Assembly: GCF_020085105.1 (NCBI RefSeq)
Contig: NC_058042.1
Location: forward strand, 16,848,001-16,912,000
DNA from: Siniperca chuatsi
Taxonomy: Eukaryota > Chordata > Actinopteri > Centrarchiformes > Sinipercidae
Reading direction: 5' to 3'
Length of the DNA stretch: 64,000 bases
Program-made: the position numbers and the translations under genes
The notes under the pieces: model-generated
Seen by the model: the letters and a program-made list of their open reading frames with translations, nothing else
Database searches by the model: none
Told to the model about the DNA's origin: nothing
Shown: in pieces, positions 37,101 through 64,000 of the stretch
How the letters are laid out: each line of letters starts with the position of its first letter
Position numbering within the stretch: position 1 is the first letter of the stretch

Positions 37101-39008
37101 AGGCCTTCGTTTAGCTGCATGATAGGAGGGACCTGTGCGGCTTTCTGTAATGCTGTTTTTATCTCCACACACACTGTTGTTAAGTTAAACTCCAGTAAAG
37201 CTGGTAATTACAAACTAAAACTGAAAGGCTGGCACAAGAATTCGCAGTTGTAAGCAACTGAAGCAGTGTTAAGCCTCTCATGCTAAGAGTTTTTTTCAGA
37301 CATTTTGGCACCAGTCAGAGGACAGTTTGAAAAATGTGGAAGTTTGTATTTAAACGTCAACTGAATTAGTTTGTTTCATCGGTTTCTCATTGTGTTACAG
37401 TGAAGTCCAGGACATTAGTTGCATTTGTTCATACAGCTCGAATTTACAGCCTTGTGATGTTTGTATGTTCTCTCAGCTCGAAGGTAACTGTATGTTGTAA
37501 GAGGAACACTGTTTACTGTGTATTTCCATATATTTTATAACATAGTCAGATGAATGACTCAAAAAAAGGCTTACTGAGAGTAAGCAGGAGGAGAATAACG
37601 TGGTTTGCAGTTGAATGTTTATGCACAAAGAGGTCGTTAATCTCCATGAGCATAAATCACACGGGCCATCAGCGTCTGGGCCGGAGACCAGATACTATAT
37701 GTATGAACACTGTTTAGATGTTAGCACGTTCACTGGCAGAGCCACTCTGTAATAAAGTTTGTATCTTACAGTGTGATGGAGAAGGGTATGCTGTATCTTC
37801 AACAGTCGTGAAGTACACAGGAAATGATTGCTCACAGCAGTGGGAAGGATGACTCTAGTGACCCTCCTTAAAAATGTTGCTGAGCAAATGGTGCATCATC
37901 TTGCAAGACAAATGAATCATGCCAGACTGAGTGCTCTTGCGGTATGTTGAAACGTGGACGAGGAAGAGGCAGATTAGTCCTGCTGAAGAGTTTAGACAGC
38001 CTCACAAATTAACCAGAAAGTAACCAAATCTTTTGAGTCTGGACACTTTTTTTCGTGTTTCATTGAGAATCCAGTGTTTATCAAAAGGTTCAGCTGTGTA
38101 TTTGATCTGTAACAATGTACATTCTGTAATCTGTAACATTTATAGGCAATTTCTGTCACTCACTGAGCTTCATTCAGTAACCTGACAGTACAGCCTGTCA
38201 CCACACCTCTCTTTATTATGTTTGTGTCATTACAACCCCAAAGACAGAATGAGGGCTTTGTCTGGAAGCTGCTGCGCAGGTGGAGTCAGCCTTAAGAAAG
38301 GCTGAAAAGAATTAAAAGACCTGGTAGAGCTCATTAACTTGCACTGACAGGACCACTTTTAGTTTAAAAAAAAAGCCTTGGTGAGGAATTGTTGTATTTA
38401 CCTGTGTCTACTCTGTTTAATCTGTAAATCCAGTTTAAATGGGTTTGCTTTGAGGCATGTTTGAAAAGCAGCTACGCAGGCACTCAGAAGTGATTTATGC
38501 CCAAACGTGATTTACGACATTAAACATCAGCATCACAAATATGCAGCTTGCGCAACTGGAGATAACCTTTATGTTATCAGGGAGCAGAGACAAGCCCAGA
38601 TGTTTGACTCCTCTCAGAAAGCGTTCAATCACCGCGTTCACAATAAAACGCGAGATTGAAGCACGTGTTCATTGAACTCCCTACTCACCAGAAATAATGC
38701 CACCTTGCTTACAGCAGTATAAACAAATCAGCATTATCTCACTATCACCTTTCTAAACGAGACTAATGTAATGGCCAGTGTTGTCTTATAATACAGTGAA
38801 CCGTGGGCGACTTGATGCCTGTTTTTCATTCCCTGTGCCATAACTTTTAATATAACCATGTCTGGTTGTCATACTAGAACTCTTGTTAAACTTGCTACTG
38901 GAATACAGGTTTTCAAATAAGGAAACAGCTCTTATGCCAGATGTCTCAGCCTCACACTTGATTAGGAAACACAAAAACACTGCGAGGTATGAAAACAAAA
39001 TCACTTAC
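31125..39008. other. mical2 intron 1 (7.9 kb), no coding signal
   Basis: Non-repetitive for long stretches with no clear transposon and no supported exon on either strand. This is a reasonable place for enhancers, but I cannot identify any by eye. Confidence 0.55.
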
Positions 39009-39150
39009 CTCATATCTCAACTCAATCCAAACTCTTCTTCGGTCAAACAGCTGTTCCTGGACTGTTGTGTGGAGTGTGTCGGTCCTCAGTCAGCCTGACA
39101 GGCAGCAGTTTCTCTGTGCAGCTCGAGTCCAGTGTTTGAGGGCGGTGCTC
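39009..39150 (-). other. mical2: Probable mical2 non-coding first exon and promoter side
   Basis: The minus strand has a consensus donor GAG|GTAAGT at 39008-39003, with GC-richer sequence behind it and no coding potential. It lies about 8 kb upstream of the exon 2 acceptor at 31125-31126 in the right orientation. The 5' end is approximate; I cannot see the transcription start. Confidence 0.5.
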
Positions 39151-40920
39151 TAGGACACATCCCCTGAGCAGCTACGGTGGCTGCTGTTTAATCCAGAGGA
39201 TCCAGGTTTTCTCATACAAAAGGACATAGTTCACTACTTCACCGACCACCCACCGTCTTCTGATAGCCTGCGAGTTTGCCCCACAGGAAGAAATTAGGCT
39301 AGTAACTACACAACAGATTGGATTTACGGGGTTGAGTTGAATCTGGGTGAAAAAACTGGATGAATGATAAATCATTAAATAGGCTACTCAACCCGAAAAA
39401 CGTTATTTAAAGGCACGGGCGTAAGTCTAAACTAACATTTTCAGATCATGAAGATAGAGATAGCTCAAAAATACACCAATACGTAAAAGCAAATAGCAAG
39501 AGGAAGACTTCATTCTGATACAATACACCGGCTTTCAGATGTAATTCCTCATGTTGCACGAGACCACCTGGCGCCATGTGTCCCCGGACCACAGTTAGTC
39601 AACACATTATAGGCTACGTTTTACAAAGTGTCAGCAGAAACTGTAGTCTACGCAGCACATGGACAAAAGCATTGAACAAACACTGCAAACCGCGGAGTGC
39701 GCGGTCCGGATATATTTACTATGAAATCAAATGACGCCATCTTGTGGCCAGACTATGAAACTACGGCTGCACGGAGTCTGGTTCAAATGATTGGTTCACC
39801 TTAATTATGAAACATATTTCCTCACTTACCTGAAGAGTGGCCATGGTTTAATTTGTCAGTTGAGGTCAGTTTTTGACCTTTCTGCCTCATCCACACCACA
39901 ATACAATGGAAATTAATGAAACTTAGCTCGTGGTGCTCACAGCATTGGAAAAATGAAGGTTCAACTCGCTGCTGTCTAACTGTCGTACGGTTTTTATGCG
40001 GACTATTTCTTTTCCTTAGAGTTCTAATGAAAACTGCTTACAGTTATTACTGGGTATCAAAGTTTCAGTATTTAGCATCTATCACTCACAGTACAGGTAT
40101 GTAGAGCTGGACTTTAATTAGAATAGGACTTGTAACGTTAGAGCTCCTGTAACGGAATGTAATGTAATTTATAAAATTGTCTCGATTTGGTTAGCGAACT
40201 AGCTAACGCTACATCAGGACATCTCAGAATTGGAGTACAATATTGTATAATAATAATTTTTCAATTCAATTCAGTGGCTTTATTGGCATGAATGTTTTGA
40301 AAACAATTTTGCCAAAGCATCCAAGTACAAATTAATCAAATATTTGGACAATACACAAAACACTGATATTAAAAAACACACACGCACACAAAAACAGTAA
40401 AAAAACAAATACACAAAAACAGTAATATTAGCACAACATAGATAAAATCATGGATGTATTATAATAACTCCTATTATACATCCATGGATAAAATACACCT
40501 TGAACACTTAACGTTAGCTAACTACTACAAAAAAAAATGGTAGGCTTGTGGCTGCAGTTTGGTATTTAATGCCAGTTAGCTCTAATAGTTAGCTAACTAG
40601 CATGAAGTAAAAGTACTGTTGCTATGGTCACCTGCAGTTTACCTCGCGTACTAATTCAGAACGGTGGTTAAACTTGACCGGAACTATGTTTGAGGTGTCC
40701 CGAACAAGTTTAACGAACAACTACGAGCCATTTAGAAACCAGCTACTGTTAGTTTTTTACCTGTTTAGGAGGTGTTATGGAGATTAACATGTATGAGGTG
40801 GTGATGATGACCCCCTCAGTGACGGAGACGTATCAGCTGTGGTGACGCTGTTTGAGTTTCTCAGCATCCCCCGCCACACCCTCCTCAGAGTGCAGCAGCA
40901 GCAGCCGCAGCAGCAGCAGC
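39151..40920. promoter_or_regulatory. Divergent mical2/dkk3 promoter region
   Basis: The two genes point away from each other across about 1.8 kb. A second minus-strand donor CAG|GTAAGT at 39829-39824 may mark an alternative mical2 first exon. No TATA box is assigned. Confidence 0.45.
40258..40345. repeat. Dispersed repeat fragment upstream of dkk3
   Basis: CAATTCAGTGGCTTTATTGG ... TTTTGCCAAAGCATCCAAG resembles a short repeat frequent in teleost genomes. Recognised from memory only. Confidence 0.4.
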
Positions 40921-40926
40921 ATGATG
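40888..40926 (+). repeat. CAG/GCA triplet tract in the dkk3 5' leader up to the start codon
   Basis: Imperfect GCAGCAGCAGC units, interrupted by CGC, run straight into the ATGATG. The frame upstream of the ATG has no ATG of its own, so the tract is taken as leader. Confidence 0.7.
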
Positions 40927-41118
40927 CGAGTGGCCCTGCTAGTTTTGGCTCTCACAGCAGTCTGCAATGGCATCCTCCCTGAGATAGTGGACTCGGGCAT
41001 CAGTCACATCCTGGAGGACAATTCCGCCCAGGGACAAACTGAGCTGGACCGCATGTTTGTGGAAGTGGAGCAACTGCCAGAGGATCCGCAGCAAAAGCCT
41101 GACGATGCGTTTCACCAA
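40921..41118 (+). CDS. dkk3: dkk3 exon 1: signal peptide and N-terminal helix, residues 1-66
   Basis: Starts ATGATG right after a CAG-repeat leader. Encodes the signal peptide and GQTELDRMFVEVEQLPEDPQ. Donor CAA|GTAGGC, phase 0. Confidence 0.92.
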
Positions 41119-44100
41119 GTAGGCAGCCAAGTTGCACCACTCAGTCAGCATCTAGATCTAGCTTTTTACATGACATAGCATTATTTCACTGCTCACTGCT
41201 GAAAACATACATTTGGTTTAAGTTATTGGCTGGTATAATGAGAACACTTCCATCTCTGGACAGAAGTATAAAAAGCTTAGAGGCAGCAGTGGAGGGAGCT
41301 AGAATATGGGAGTGACTTCTTAATGCATCTCTTTACCTGACATCTAACTCTGATAATCTCTCCAATCCTTCTAGAAGAGCAACGAGAGCATCTCTGCTTC
41401 TGATAATGTGATTGATAATGAATCTGTCCACACCTCAGGAGACCAGGTAGGCTTATAAATAATAAACAAAAGTGAGATAGTGTTTGTTTCCCCTATGTGA
41501 ATGAAACAGATGTTCTACCTTCACACAGGAGACAAACAACATTACTACAGCCGTCCAGTCCAGTGACCTGGGGAACGATATTGATCATGTAAGTTTATTC
41601 TGTTTACCTACAGTCCTAAATGATAAACAGTCCAGTAAAAATCAATCTTTAAACTCTTTTGTTTTTCATATGACCTTTGACTGCTCAGATTAAATTTTTC
41701 AACATGAAAAGCCCTCAACATTGCATAATGTCTGGGAGCAGCATCACAGCCAGCTGATTTGTCAAGTGCATTTATCACAATGATGACTGTACAAAATTGT
41801 TGATAATTAAGTGATGCTGTGTGCTTTGAGCTTTTGCTGCTTATAACAGCTTCGAACAGAGGGGGTTCTTATGCAACAATACAGATTTATATTTTCAGTA
41901 TAGTCGTATAAAAACCCAATTCAAACAGCAACTTTCTGATATCTTCATTTATTGGCTTACAGTGTTACAGCACAAGTAAAACACAGCAGATAAAACATTT
42001 ATTTGAATTCCCTTGTCAGCATTATAATGATGTAGATCATCACCTTCAGTTTATTGTAAGTCTCTTGCTACTTTTACACTTTGTATATTGGCAGGAGAGT
42101 CCATTGAATGGTGTACTGTTAGACACATTATAGAAAGACAGGAGAGGCAAATAGCTGTTTACATGATAACTCTGGGACAAGAGTCTGTCCTAGTTACAAG
42201 AGGTAAAAATAAAACTGGAGGCACCTCTTTCTTCATAAATATGTTGCACGCTTTCTTCCTGCCTAATTGGCTGCAAATAAGCCGGCTGCAAATAATATGC
42301 AACCTACAAGTGAATTTATTTAGTTTTTTATTTTGCACACTGTGACCTGCATGTGTATTAAATCCAGAGTCTCTCTACCCTGAGGTTTGAATCTCATGTA
42401 GGGTCACATGATATGCAGAAGGGGTGCCAGGGATAAGACTGATATATTAAAATTTGTTTGACATATTTTACAAAAACATGTTCAGCATACAGCATCATTT
42501 CTATACATAACTAGACCAACTGGAGCTCACTCATGTTCTTGAAAATGTAAACAATGCCATTCTTATTTCACATGATAACTGAACAGCTCTCTGATTGCAT
42601 GGAGTTAGAAAAGGCTGAGACACCCTGATGTAATCCTTCCTCCCTCTCTTGTCTTTAGGGATGCATCACTGACGAGGACTGTGGGAAGGGAAGGTATTGC
42701 CTTTATGACACGCACAACTCCAAGTGTCTGCCTTGCAAAGCAATCGATGTGGTAAGTGAAACTAAGTTACTTTTATATGGGCACCTGCACTTTTCAGTTT
42801 TCTCTGCACAATTTCTCAGGTCTGTTGCTTTCAAACACACATACGGTCACTTCCGGGCAGCTGGGGTTTCACTTCGACTGCATTGCAGTGTGTCCACAAG
42901 TGTAATTGGAGTGTGTTGTCTGTGAACACTCTGTCCCATGAGCTTCACATGAAAGGACAGCATGCATCAAGGTTAAATAAGAGCTCTTCTTTTCCTTCTG
43001 CTCTCTCAAAGGACGTCTACAGCAAAAAGAATATTAATAATGAGAGTCTTCTCTGTAGAGACTCATTGGCTTTATTTAAGACTTAGTTATTACTGCTGAT
43101 TCTGTAGTGGCTTCTTTGGATGAATTGGCCTTGGTGTAGCAGAGTAAAAAGCAATGCAAAGGGATACAGATACTGGCAGTCTGCCGTACAAGGCTACATT
43201 ATACAGGGATAATAAATACAGAGGACAGGATCTGTGTCTTGTCAGAAGCACTGCACTGAAAAACTCTGCATGGAAATAACCAGAACACTGTTTACTGTAT
43301 CCCCAAATGAACAATTCATAGAGGTTATGTAGGAATAGGAACGTGTCTCACAGCTATCAGAGACCAGTTGACCCGCTGATCTCATTTATATTTAACCAAA
43401 AAAACATCAGCAGACTTACGCTTAGAGAATTATTAATGTCATTAATGCCCTGGTGAGTTTCAGCCTCGTTAAACTGAAGGTGCATGTCATGTTCTCATTT
43501 CTGCGACTTTTAAGTGTTAAGAAAATGAAAAGCATTTTTTTCCTATTTTTTCAGTCCTGTACTAAGGATACAGAGTGCTGCGGTGAACAGCTGTGCATAT
43601 GGGGTCAGTGCAGTCAAAATGCAACAAAAGGAGAGGCTGGCAGCACCTGTCAATACCAGACTGACTGCAACCCAGACCTCTGCTGTGCTCTCCATAAAGG
43701 TACGGTACAGCACAGACTACAGTAAATGCTGCTCAGTGATTCACTACATCCTCTCAGAAAATGCATGTGTGTGTTTTCTTTGTGCGTTCAGCCCTGCACT
43801 TCTCTGTCTGCTTGGCTAAGCCCATTGAGCGTGAGCGCTGCTTTGGTGCCTCCAACCACCTGCTAGAGCTGTTGTCCTGGGACATAGGGGACAAGGGACC
43901 CAGGAAGCATTGCCCCTGTGCAGGAGACCTCCACTGCCAGCACCTGGGGTGAGTGCAGTACATTTAGTAGCACAGAATGTCTTAAATCTTGTATTTGTTG
44001 TTGAGTGAATGATATAAATGAATGAATAAATGATAATATCCAAGATATTAAAGCTTTACATGGATGTTTTTGACAGACGAGGGTCCATGTGCCTTAAAGG

Positions 44101-44164
44101 AGAAGACTCAAGTGAAGAGGACCTGACAGACACTCTGTACTCAGAGATAGACTATATAATCTAG
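40921..44164 (+). CDS. dkk3: dkk3: Dickkopf-related protein 3, complete spliced CDS (7 coding exons)
   Basis: Secreted glycoprotein of the Dickkopf family, a divergent member linked to Wnt and TGF-beta modulation. Exons: 40921-41118, 41375-41446, 41529-41588, 42659-42751, 43555-43699, 43792-43948, 44077-44164; 813 nt, 270 aa, phases consistent. Seen: signal peptide about residues 1-17 (MMRVALLVLALTAVCNG); a helical N-region with ELDRMFVEVEQL matching human LNEMFREVEEL; N-glycosylation sequons NES, NIT and NAT; a first ten-cysteine domain (about 112-161) and a colipase-like second ten-cysteine domain (about 173-247); an acidic tail. Human DKK3 is 350 aa, so the fish linker and tail are short. 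ATG at 40921 or 40924 can both serve; the first has A at -3. The a/b paralogue is not decided. Confidence 0.95.
41375..41446 (+). CDS. dkk3: dkk3 exon 2: linker, residues 67-90
   Basis: 72-nt exon, KSNESISASDNVIDNESVHT then SGDQ, with an NES sequon. Acceptor TTCTAG|AAG, donor CAG|GTAGGC; phase 0 on both sides. Confidence 0.85.
41529..41588 (+). CDS. dkk3: dkk3 exon 3: linker, residues 91-110
   Basis: 60-nt exon, ETNNITTAVQSSDLGNDIDH, with an NIT sequon; compare the NETNTD/NNTIH region of human DKK3. Acceptor CACAG|GAG, donor CAT|GTAAGT. Confidence 0.85.
41589..42658. other. dkk3 intron 3, nothing recognised
   Basis: 1.07 kb between the two linker/domain exons. No repeat or coding signal recognised. 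Confidence 0.6.
42659..42751 (+). CDS. dkk3: dkk3 exon 4: start of Cys-rich domain 1, residues 111-141
   Basis: Encodes GCITDEDCGKGRYC and KCLPCKAIDV, matching human ECIIDEDCGPSMYC. Acceptor TTTAG|GGA, donor GTG|GTAAGT. Confidence 0.95.
43555..43699 (+). CDS. dkk3: dkk3 exon 5: end of Cys domain 1, start of domain 2, residues 142-189
   Basis: Encodes SCTKDTECCGEQLCIWGQC (human LCTRDSECCGDQLCVWGHC), an NAT sequon, then CQYQTDCNPDLCCALHK. Donor AAG|GTACGG, phase 1. Confidence 0.95.
43792..43948 (+). CDS. dkk3: dkk3 exon 6: Cys-rich domain 2, residues 190-241
   Basis: Encodes FSVCLAKPIERERCFG, then LLELLSWDIGD (human LLDLITWELEPD) and HCPCAGDLHCQHL. Acceptor GTTCAG|CC, donor GG|GTGAGT. Confidence 0.95.
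44077..44164 (+). CDS. dkk3: dkk3 exon 7: C-terminus, residues 242-270
   Basis: Supplies the last domain-2 cysteine (GSMCLKG) and an acidic tail (GEDSSEEDL). Stop TAG 44162-44164. Acceptor GACAG|ACG. Confidence 0.92.
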
Positions 44165-44737
44165 ACATAGCTTGATTTGATTCACATTGCAGTGTAAACA
44201 ACTAGACAAGGGTCTCCACTGACTCTAGCAGCTAGCAGTCATAGCACTTTCTGTTTGCCATCTTTATCCAAAGTGGTAAAGCTATACAGCATGGGAAATG
44301 GATGAAAGTATATTTATTTTGTTTGCTTTAATTGAGATCTGAGGTTTACAAACCTTAAAGGTTTCTGAAAATGTAGATATAAAAGTCACAAACGAAAAAC
44401 AGGAATCACTATATTTGCAAAGTCCTGTGTTGATACTAAACACTGGTTTCTTGACTATTTGCTGCATCTCTACATTGCATTGTAACACTAACCCATATCT
44501 CATGCTAATCCCAGCCATAGCATTAACCGCAACACACTGAATGTAACTCTAGATACTGAATAGCTGTAGACTACTCACCTCACTGTTTAAAACTGAGACC
44601 AAAATCAAAGTTTCATTTGAGCCACCCAGTTTGCAGTCTCACTGCATTTACTGTGCACTAAGAAGAAGAAGAAACCAGATATAATCATGCTTCATGTACT
44701 GTATGACTAACAAAACAGTATCACAGAAGCAGGCAAT

Positions 44738-44743
44738 AATAAA
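44738..44743 (+). terminator. Candidate dkk3 polyadenylation signal
   Basis: AATAAA about 575 nt after the dkk3 stop, before any other gene. Only the hexamer is seen; cleavage here is inference. Confidence 0.4.
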
Positions 44744-45246
44744 TCATGTTTGGGTTACCAAGAATCACTTTCCTCAACATTACACCTATATTCATCTACA
44801 GGATGCTGACACTACCATGAGATGTCAGTAGAACATCTGGTAAAGGATTCTGTTAACATTTACATTTCTGCTGTCAAGGACTACACCAGTTGGTCATATT
44901 GCCATCTAGGAAGCTACTTTGCATCCTTATACATGTCTGAAAAAACATCAAAGTATTTTTAAGAGTAAATCTAATTCTAGCTGAACAAAGCTTTTTTCCC
45001 CCTCTGCAATTTCTCTTGTTCCTGAGAAAATGTTTTGGCAAACCTTGCTGCTTGATCCCAGCATTATCTGCTCTGCTGCCAAGATTCTCATGTTGCTGTT
45101 CCACATAGGTACTGTTTGTTTTTGCCAAGAACTAGGCCTCAACATTTTAATTGTGAAGAAGTGACATGTAATTATATGCACGACAAGAGTTAGCCCTGTC
45201 CAACATGCCATGTTGTGATTTATTCTATAGTAGTTTATATTAGTGT

Positions 45247-45365
<119 letters not shown>

Positions 45366-46470
45366 TGTCACTTTATTTCAATAGTCCACTGTTGCCTTTT
45401 AAGCAGTATCTCATATCCAGCAGTAACTTATCCGACTACCTTCAATTTGATTGTCAATTACTATAACTTGTTTTGATTAGTCCGATGGTTGATGGTGGAC
45501 TCTCAGTTACAGGACAGTAATTCCGGGCTATTGAGACAAATCTTGTTGACAGCCTGCTGAAAGTTAGAGCCAAAACAAGTCTCCTGAAATTGTTACTCTT
45601 TATACTGTACGGTGGAAGGTGGAAGCTCAAACAGTAATAATGGGGGGGTACATTTGCCAGCTTTAGAAGCATAAACTGAGTTAACAGTTGGAAACAGCTG
45701 GATAATAATATTTAATAGAAAAAAGGAATTACTATTCCTTGTTCAGTCACATCATGGGCACAATGTAGTTTTAATTTCAGTACAAGTTTTGATTTGTCAA
45801 GGAGCTCTCGCCACACCTGCATCTCCAGCTTATGTTGCACACTTCGGTGGTCCCAGACATTACTTTTTAAGTCATGCTGTTAGTCCCCAAAACCTCATGT
45901 TGCTTGTCTTTCATGTCCAGCAATGTGACTTACCATTTCAACATCCAGGCCGGAAGGTGCAATACTAATGCAAGCAATACCTGATGTGTGTGTGACTAGC
46001 AGTATACTTATGCTGTCGGATGTTAACTTACATACATAAGCTACAACTGGCAACTATAACCTCTGCACTGTTCTTAAGCACTTGAAACCTGACATGCAGC
46101 TTGTACAACTCTTGCCTTCAGAAAAATAAAAGTTTTTTTTTTAAAACACCAAACCTTAAAAAGGTGAATGTGATTTGTGAGTTAGATTAAGCCATTTTAA
46201 TTTACAGTGACAGAAAACATCAGTTATGAAAAAAAGCATTTTAATTAATATCTAAAATCATCTTAAACTATTTTCACACAAGATTTAAATCTCAAAGAAA
46301 TAAACATCAACAACAACAAAAAAGGTATTGGCATTTCTACAGTGAATAGCTGGTGGCAGCATCAGGAGCCCAGAGGGGCCGGGATGCTGAGCTTCAGTCC
46401 TCAGACCAGTTGCCCAGGCAGACTGAGACATCCTGCGGGCTTTCTATACCCTCTGGTGCCAGTCTATCAA

Positions 46471-46542
46471 GCAGCAGCAGCAGCAGCAGGTAGAAGCGCC
46501 AAAAACAACCTGGCGCTCTCTGCCAAAAACCCAGAGAGCGCC
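46471..46542. repeat. CAG tract and perfect GC-rich hairpin in the probable usp47 3' UTR
   Basis: Six AGC units near 46471-46488, followed by an 11-bp perfect inverted repeat (46512-46522 GGCGCTCTCTG and 46532-46542 CAGAGAGCGCC) with a 9-nt loop. Confidence 0.8.
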
Positions 46543-46562
46543 CCCGTCCCCTCAGTACATCA

Positions 46563-46563
<1 letters not shown>

Positions 46564-46598
<35 letters not shown>
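46564..46598. repeat. (CA)n microsatellite in the usp47 3' region
   Basis: About 17 CA units downstream of the usp47 stop. Confidence 0.95.
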
Positions 46599-46601
<3 letters not shown>

Positions 46602-47677
46602 GATGACACTAGAGATGTACACCCAGTTCACATGGTGCAAGAAACAGACAAAGAAATCCACTTTCTAAATTAAAGGTTAATACAGACAACAGATGTGTGC
46701 CTGGTGCCTCACAAAGACCTAATTGATCGATTAAGTCTGGAGCAAAATAATAATTTACAACAAACAAAAACAAGGATATTCTTAACATAGTCTACTTGGT
46801 TTTGTTTCACTGTACTTTGTATTAAAGGACCAATAGCCTATGTATCACTATATCTAGTGGAAGTGATGTAACAGAGGTAAAGCTCCTATAAAGCACAAAG
46901 AGCAGCAGTAGGGATGACCCATAACAACACATTACTCTGGCATTATAGGAGCATCAGAGGAGCAGAAACGACCTCCAGTTGACAAATTTTTAATTGTTGC
47001 TTTTTTTTTGATTCATCAAATCTTGTGAATGAATGACGTTTCAACTTGTCAAAGTCACAGAGGAGTGAGGTTTGCCTCACCAGATGAGGTGAGACTGAGG
47101 AAGGCTGGATAAGTAGTTCTTGGTTGTATGTGCTGTTGGTTTTACAGTATTTAAAAAGGAAGGTGAGCGATGTAAGATAAGAATGATTTCTCTAATAGAG
47201 CAGTGCTCAAAAAAGTGCGAGCATATGGACTTACAAGATGGTCACAGATGAATCAGAATCAACACTATTCCTGAAACAGGAAGAGAAACACGCAGTGAAA
47301 GAGACTGATGTGAAAGGAGACGCAAGACTTAAATAGATGGGATGGATACCTTACGGCCCAGTTTCACAGTCCTAACATCTCTGCATCCATCTCTGGAGCT
47401 TTTACGTTCAATTGATTTGTCTATACAGTATTTGATTCTTTTTCTGTATTGAACAGCTTTCGTACTTCCCTTTAAACTTTACAGTACAATACACTATAGT
47501 GCACAATAGGGTTTCGGAGCCAGTTCTGGGGCTCAGAGTGGAGGGTAAGAGCACCTTCACAACGCTGCTTGATGTTCAAGTAACTATCGGGCCCGACACT
47601 CAGACTCAGTCCCGTAGCTTGGTTGCTCTGCTGCAGTAGCCCGAAGATCCAAATAACCAGGAGCGGTGCTCTGTGCC

Positions 47678-62771
<15,094 letters not shown>

Positions 62772-64000
62772 CTGCAAATAAAAGAAGAACAGGAAAAACA
62801 TTAGCATGATGTACTGGCTAAATTTTCATTCTGTATTCTGCGTTATAAGTACTGCTGAAAAGTTAAGCGTTAGAATAAACGGTTAGAACATTTGTAAGGC
62901 TGTGCAACAAATGTCATCATTAGAAACACGCCAGTAACACCACCTCATGTCATGCCTCAGTACTGATATGACCTACTTATTACAAGTTAAGTTAAATTTT
63001 GAACAAAATACAGCTGGATATCGAACCGGAATATGTTTGTGGTACCAACTGAAAAGTGTCAGAGCATAAAAAAGAAAATATCAAAAGCTGGAGTAGAATG
63101 TCTGGTTAGATTTGTTATCTTATTTACTTCTAATTATTTATATATCTTATTTGATCAGAGTTCCTGATAAAACATTTTTTGTCAGTTTTAGGTTTTTTAT
63201 TTAAGAAAAGTTCCTGTATTGCTTGTGTTGAAATAAAATGTAACATTTGAGAATTCAAGCTTTTCTTCAAAAAGGGTTTTGTGGAAAAACATGTCTCTAT
63301 TCCTCAAAATAAGGTATCGAAGAAAGGCCTCATTTTGGTATCTGTACAAAAAAAAATTGGGTAACGTGTATGCACTAGTGTCGAACTATTTCAAATGATA
63401 TCCAGCCCTAATGAAGAGATTATTCTTTTAAAACTGTTTGTATTCACTGGGTCAACAATCAGTTATGAAAAAAAACAGTCATCATGACTAAAAACATGAA
63501 ACTAGTACTCTCCCTAAAACTAAATTTTCTTCAGTTCAAGTGTTATCAAATGCAGAAAAAGCTACAACCATGTAAAACTTCCACCATACAACTTACTATT
63601 TATTTGTGGTTATATCTTGTTATTATCAAATAATAACAATGACCAAACAGTAGTGTTTTGCTGTATTTTTATGACAACCACAGAAACTAATGAAACAATA
63701 ACACATGAACTGATGCATTGGTGACATGCAGGAGCTTATCTCCAACAGTGACAGCCCTGCAAAATCACCTCACATTTTCTCTGCTGTCATTGTGGTTCGT
63801 TAAATAGACTGCACAAAACATGATTGACAGTTCTTCCATTCACTGACAAAATCAACAAGAAATATTCCTACACATGACTGGGCAGGCCCACTTGCTGGGC
63901 AGCCACTGATCTTTGGTTATGATTTTCAGAAAAACATGGACAGGTTGTCAAATTTCTCCCAAACTGTACACAATGTTACAAAACAGGCCATGCAATTACT
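62772..64000. other. usp47 intron 1 (partial), no exon seen
   Basis: I looked on the minus strand for the expected start exon (human VFWRCRQNIFDEMKKKFLQ) and did not find it. Confidence 0.65.

Noticed and set aside
40852..40920. Upstream in-frame extension of dkk3 (Ser-rich)
   Set aside because: No ATG in the extension, it is CAG-repeat leader, and the ATG at 40921 starts a clear signal peptide.

Overview
This is a 64 kb piece of vertebrate nuclear DNA, almost certainly from a ray-finned (teleost) fish, probably a percomorph. The support is small GT-AG exons with compact introns, protein sequences close to human orthologues, and an interspersed-repeat complement of hAT elements, MITEs and short foldback elements typical of fish. 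There are no operons, phage or CRISPR arrays. I supplied family assignments from knowledge of the proteins; no database search was run.

Three genes explain nearly all the coding signal, in the order known from human 11p15 (MICAL2 - DKK3 - USP47). (1) mical2, minus strand: 20 coding exons from ATG 31016 down to stop 7847, plus a probable non-coding first exon near 39.0-39.15 kb. The spliced CDS is 3234 nt (1077 aa) with all phases consistent. Domain order is FAD monooxygenase, CH, basic linker, LIM, and a C-terminal tail with a hydrophobic stretch. (2) dkk3, plus strand: 7 coding exons from 40921 to 44164, 270 aa, a secreted protein with two ten-cysteine domains. (3) usp47, minus strand: 27 coding exons from 62771 to 47678 (1352 aa in the window). 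The first exon(s), with the initiator Met, lie beyond position 64000.

Layout: 1-7.8 kb is repeat-rich DNA downstream of mical2; 7.8-31.1 kb is the mical2 coding region; 31.1-39.0 kb is its long first intron; 39.0-40.9 kb is a divergent mical2/dkk3 promoter region; 40.9-44.2 kb is dkk3; 44.2-47.7 kb is a convergent dkk3/usp47 3' region with a 109-bp (TA)n tract; 47.7-62.8 kb is usp47; 62.8-64 kb is usp47 intron. The three proteins have different jobs (actin/SRF redox control, extracellular Wnt-related signalling, deubiquitination); their adjacency is conserved synteny, not a pathway.

The most interesting non-genic items are: two hAT elements and a hAT MITE with recognisable 8-bp target duplications; a near-perfect foldback in a usp47 intron, flanked by 17/18-bp direct repeats, whose arm contains a decayed hammerhead-like motif; a LINE reverse-transcriptase relic abutting a mical2 splice donor; and a pentanucleotide minisatellite running almost into another mical2 splice donor. 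I found nothing that looks like a new multi-gene biological system.
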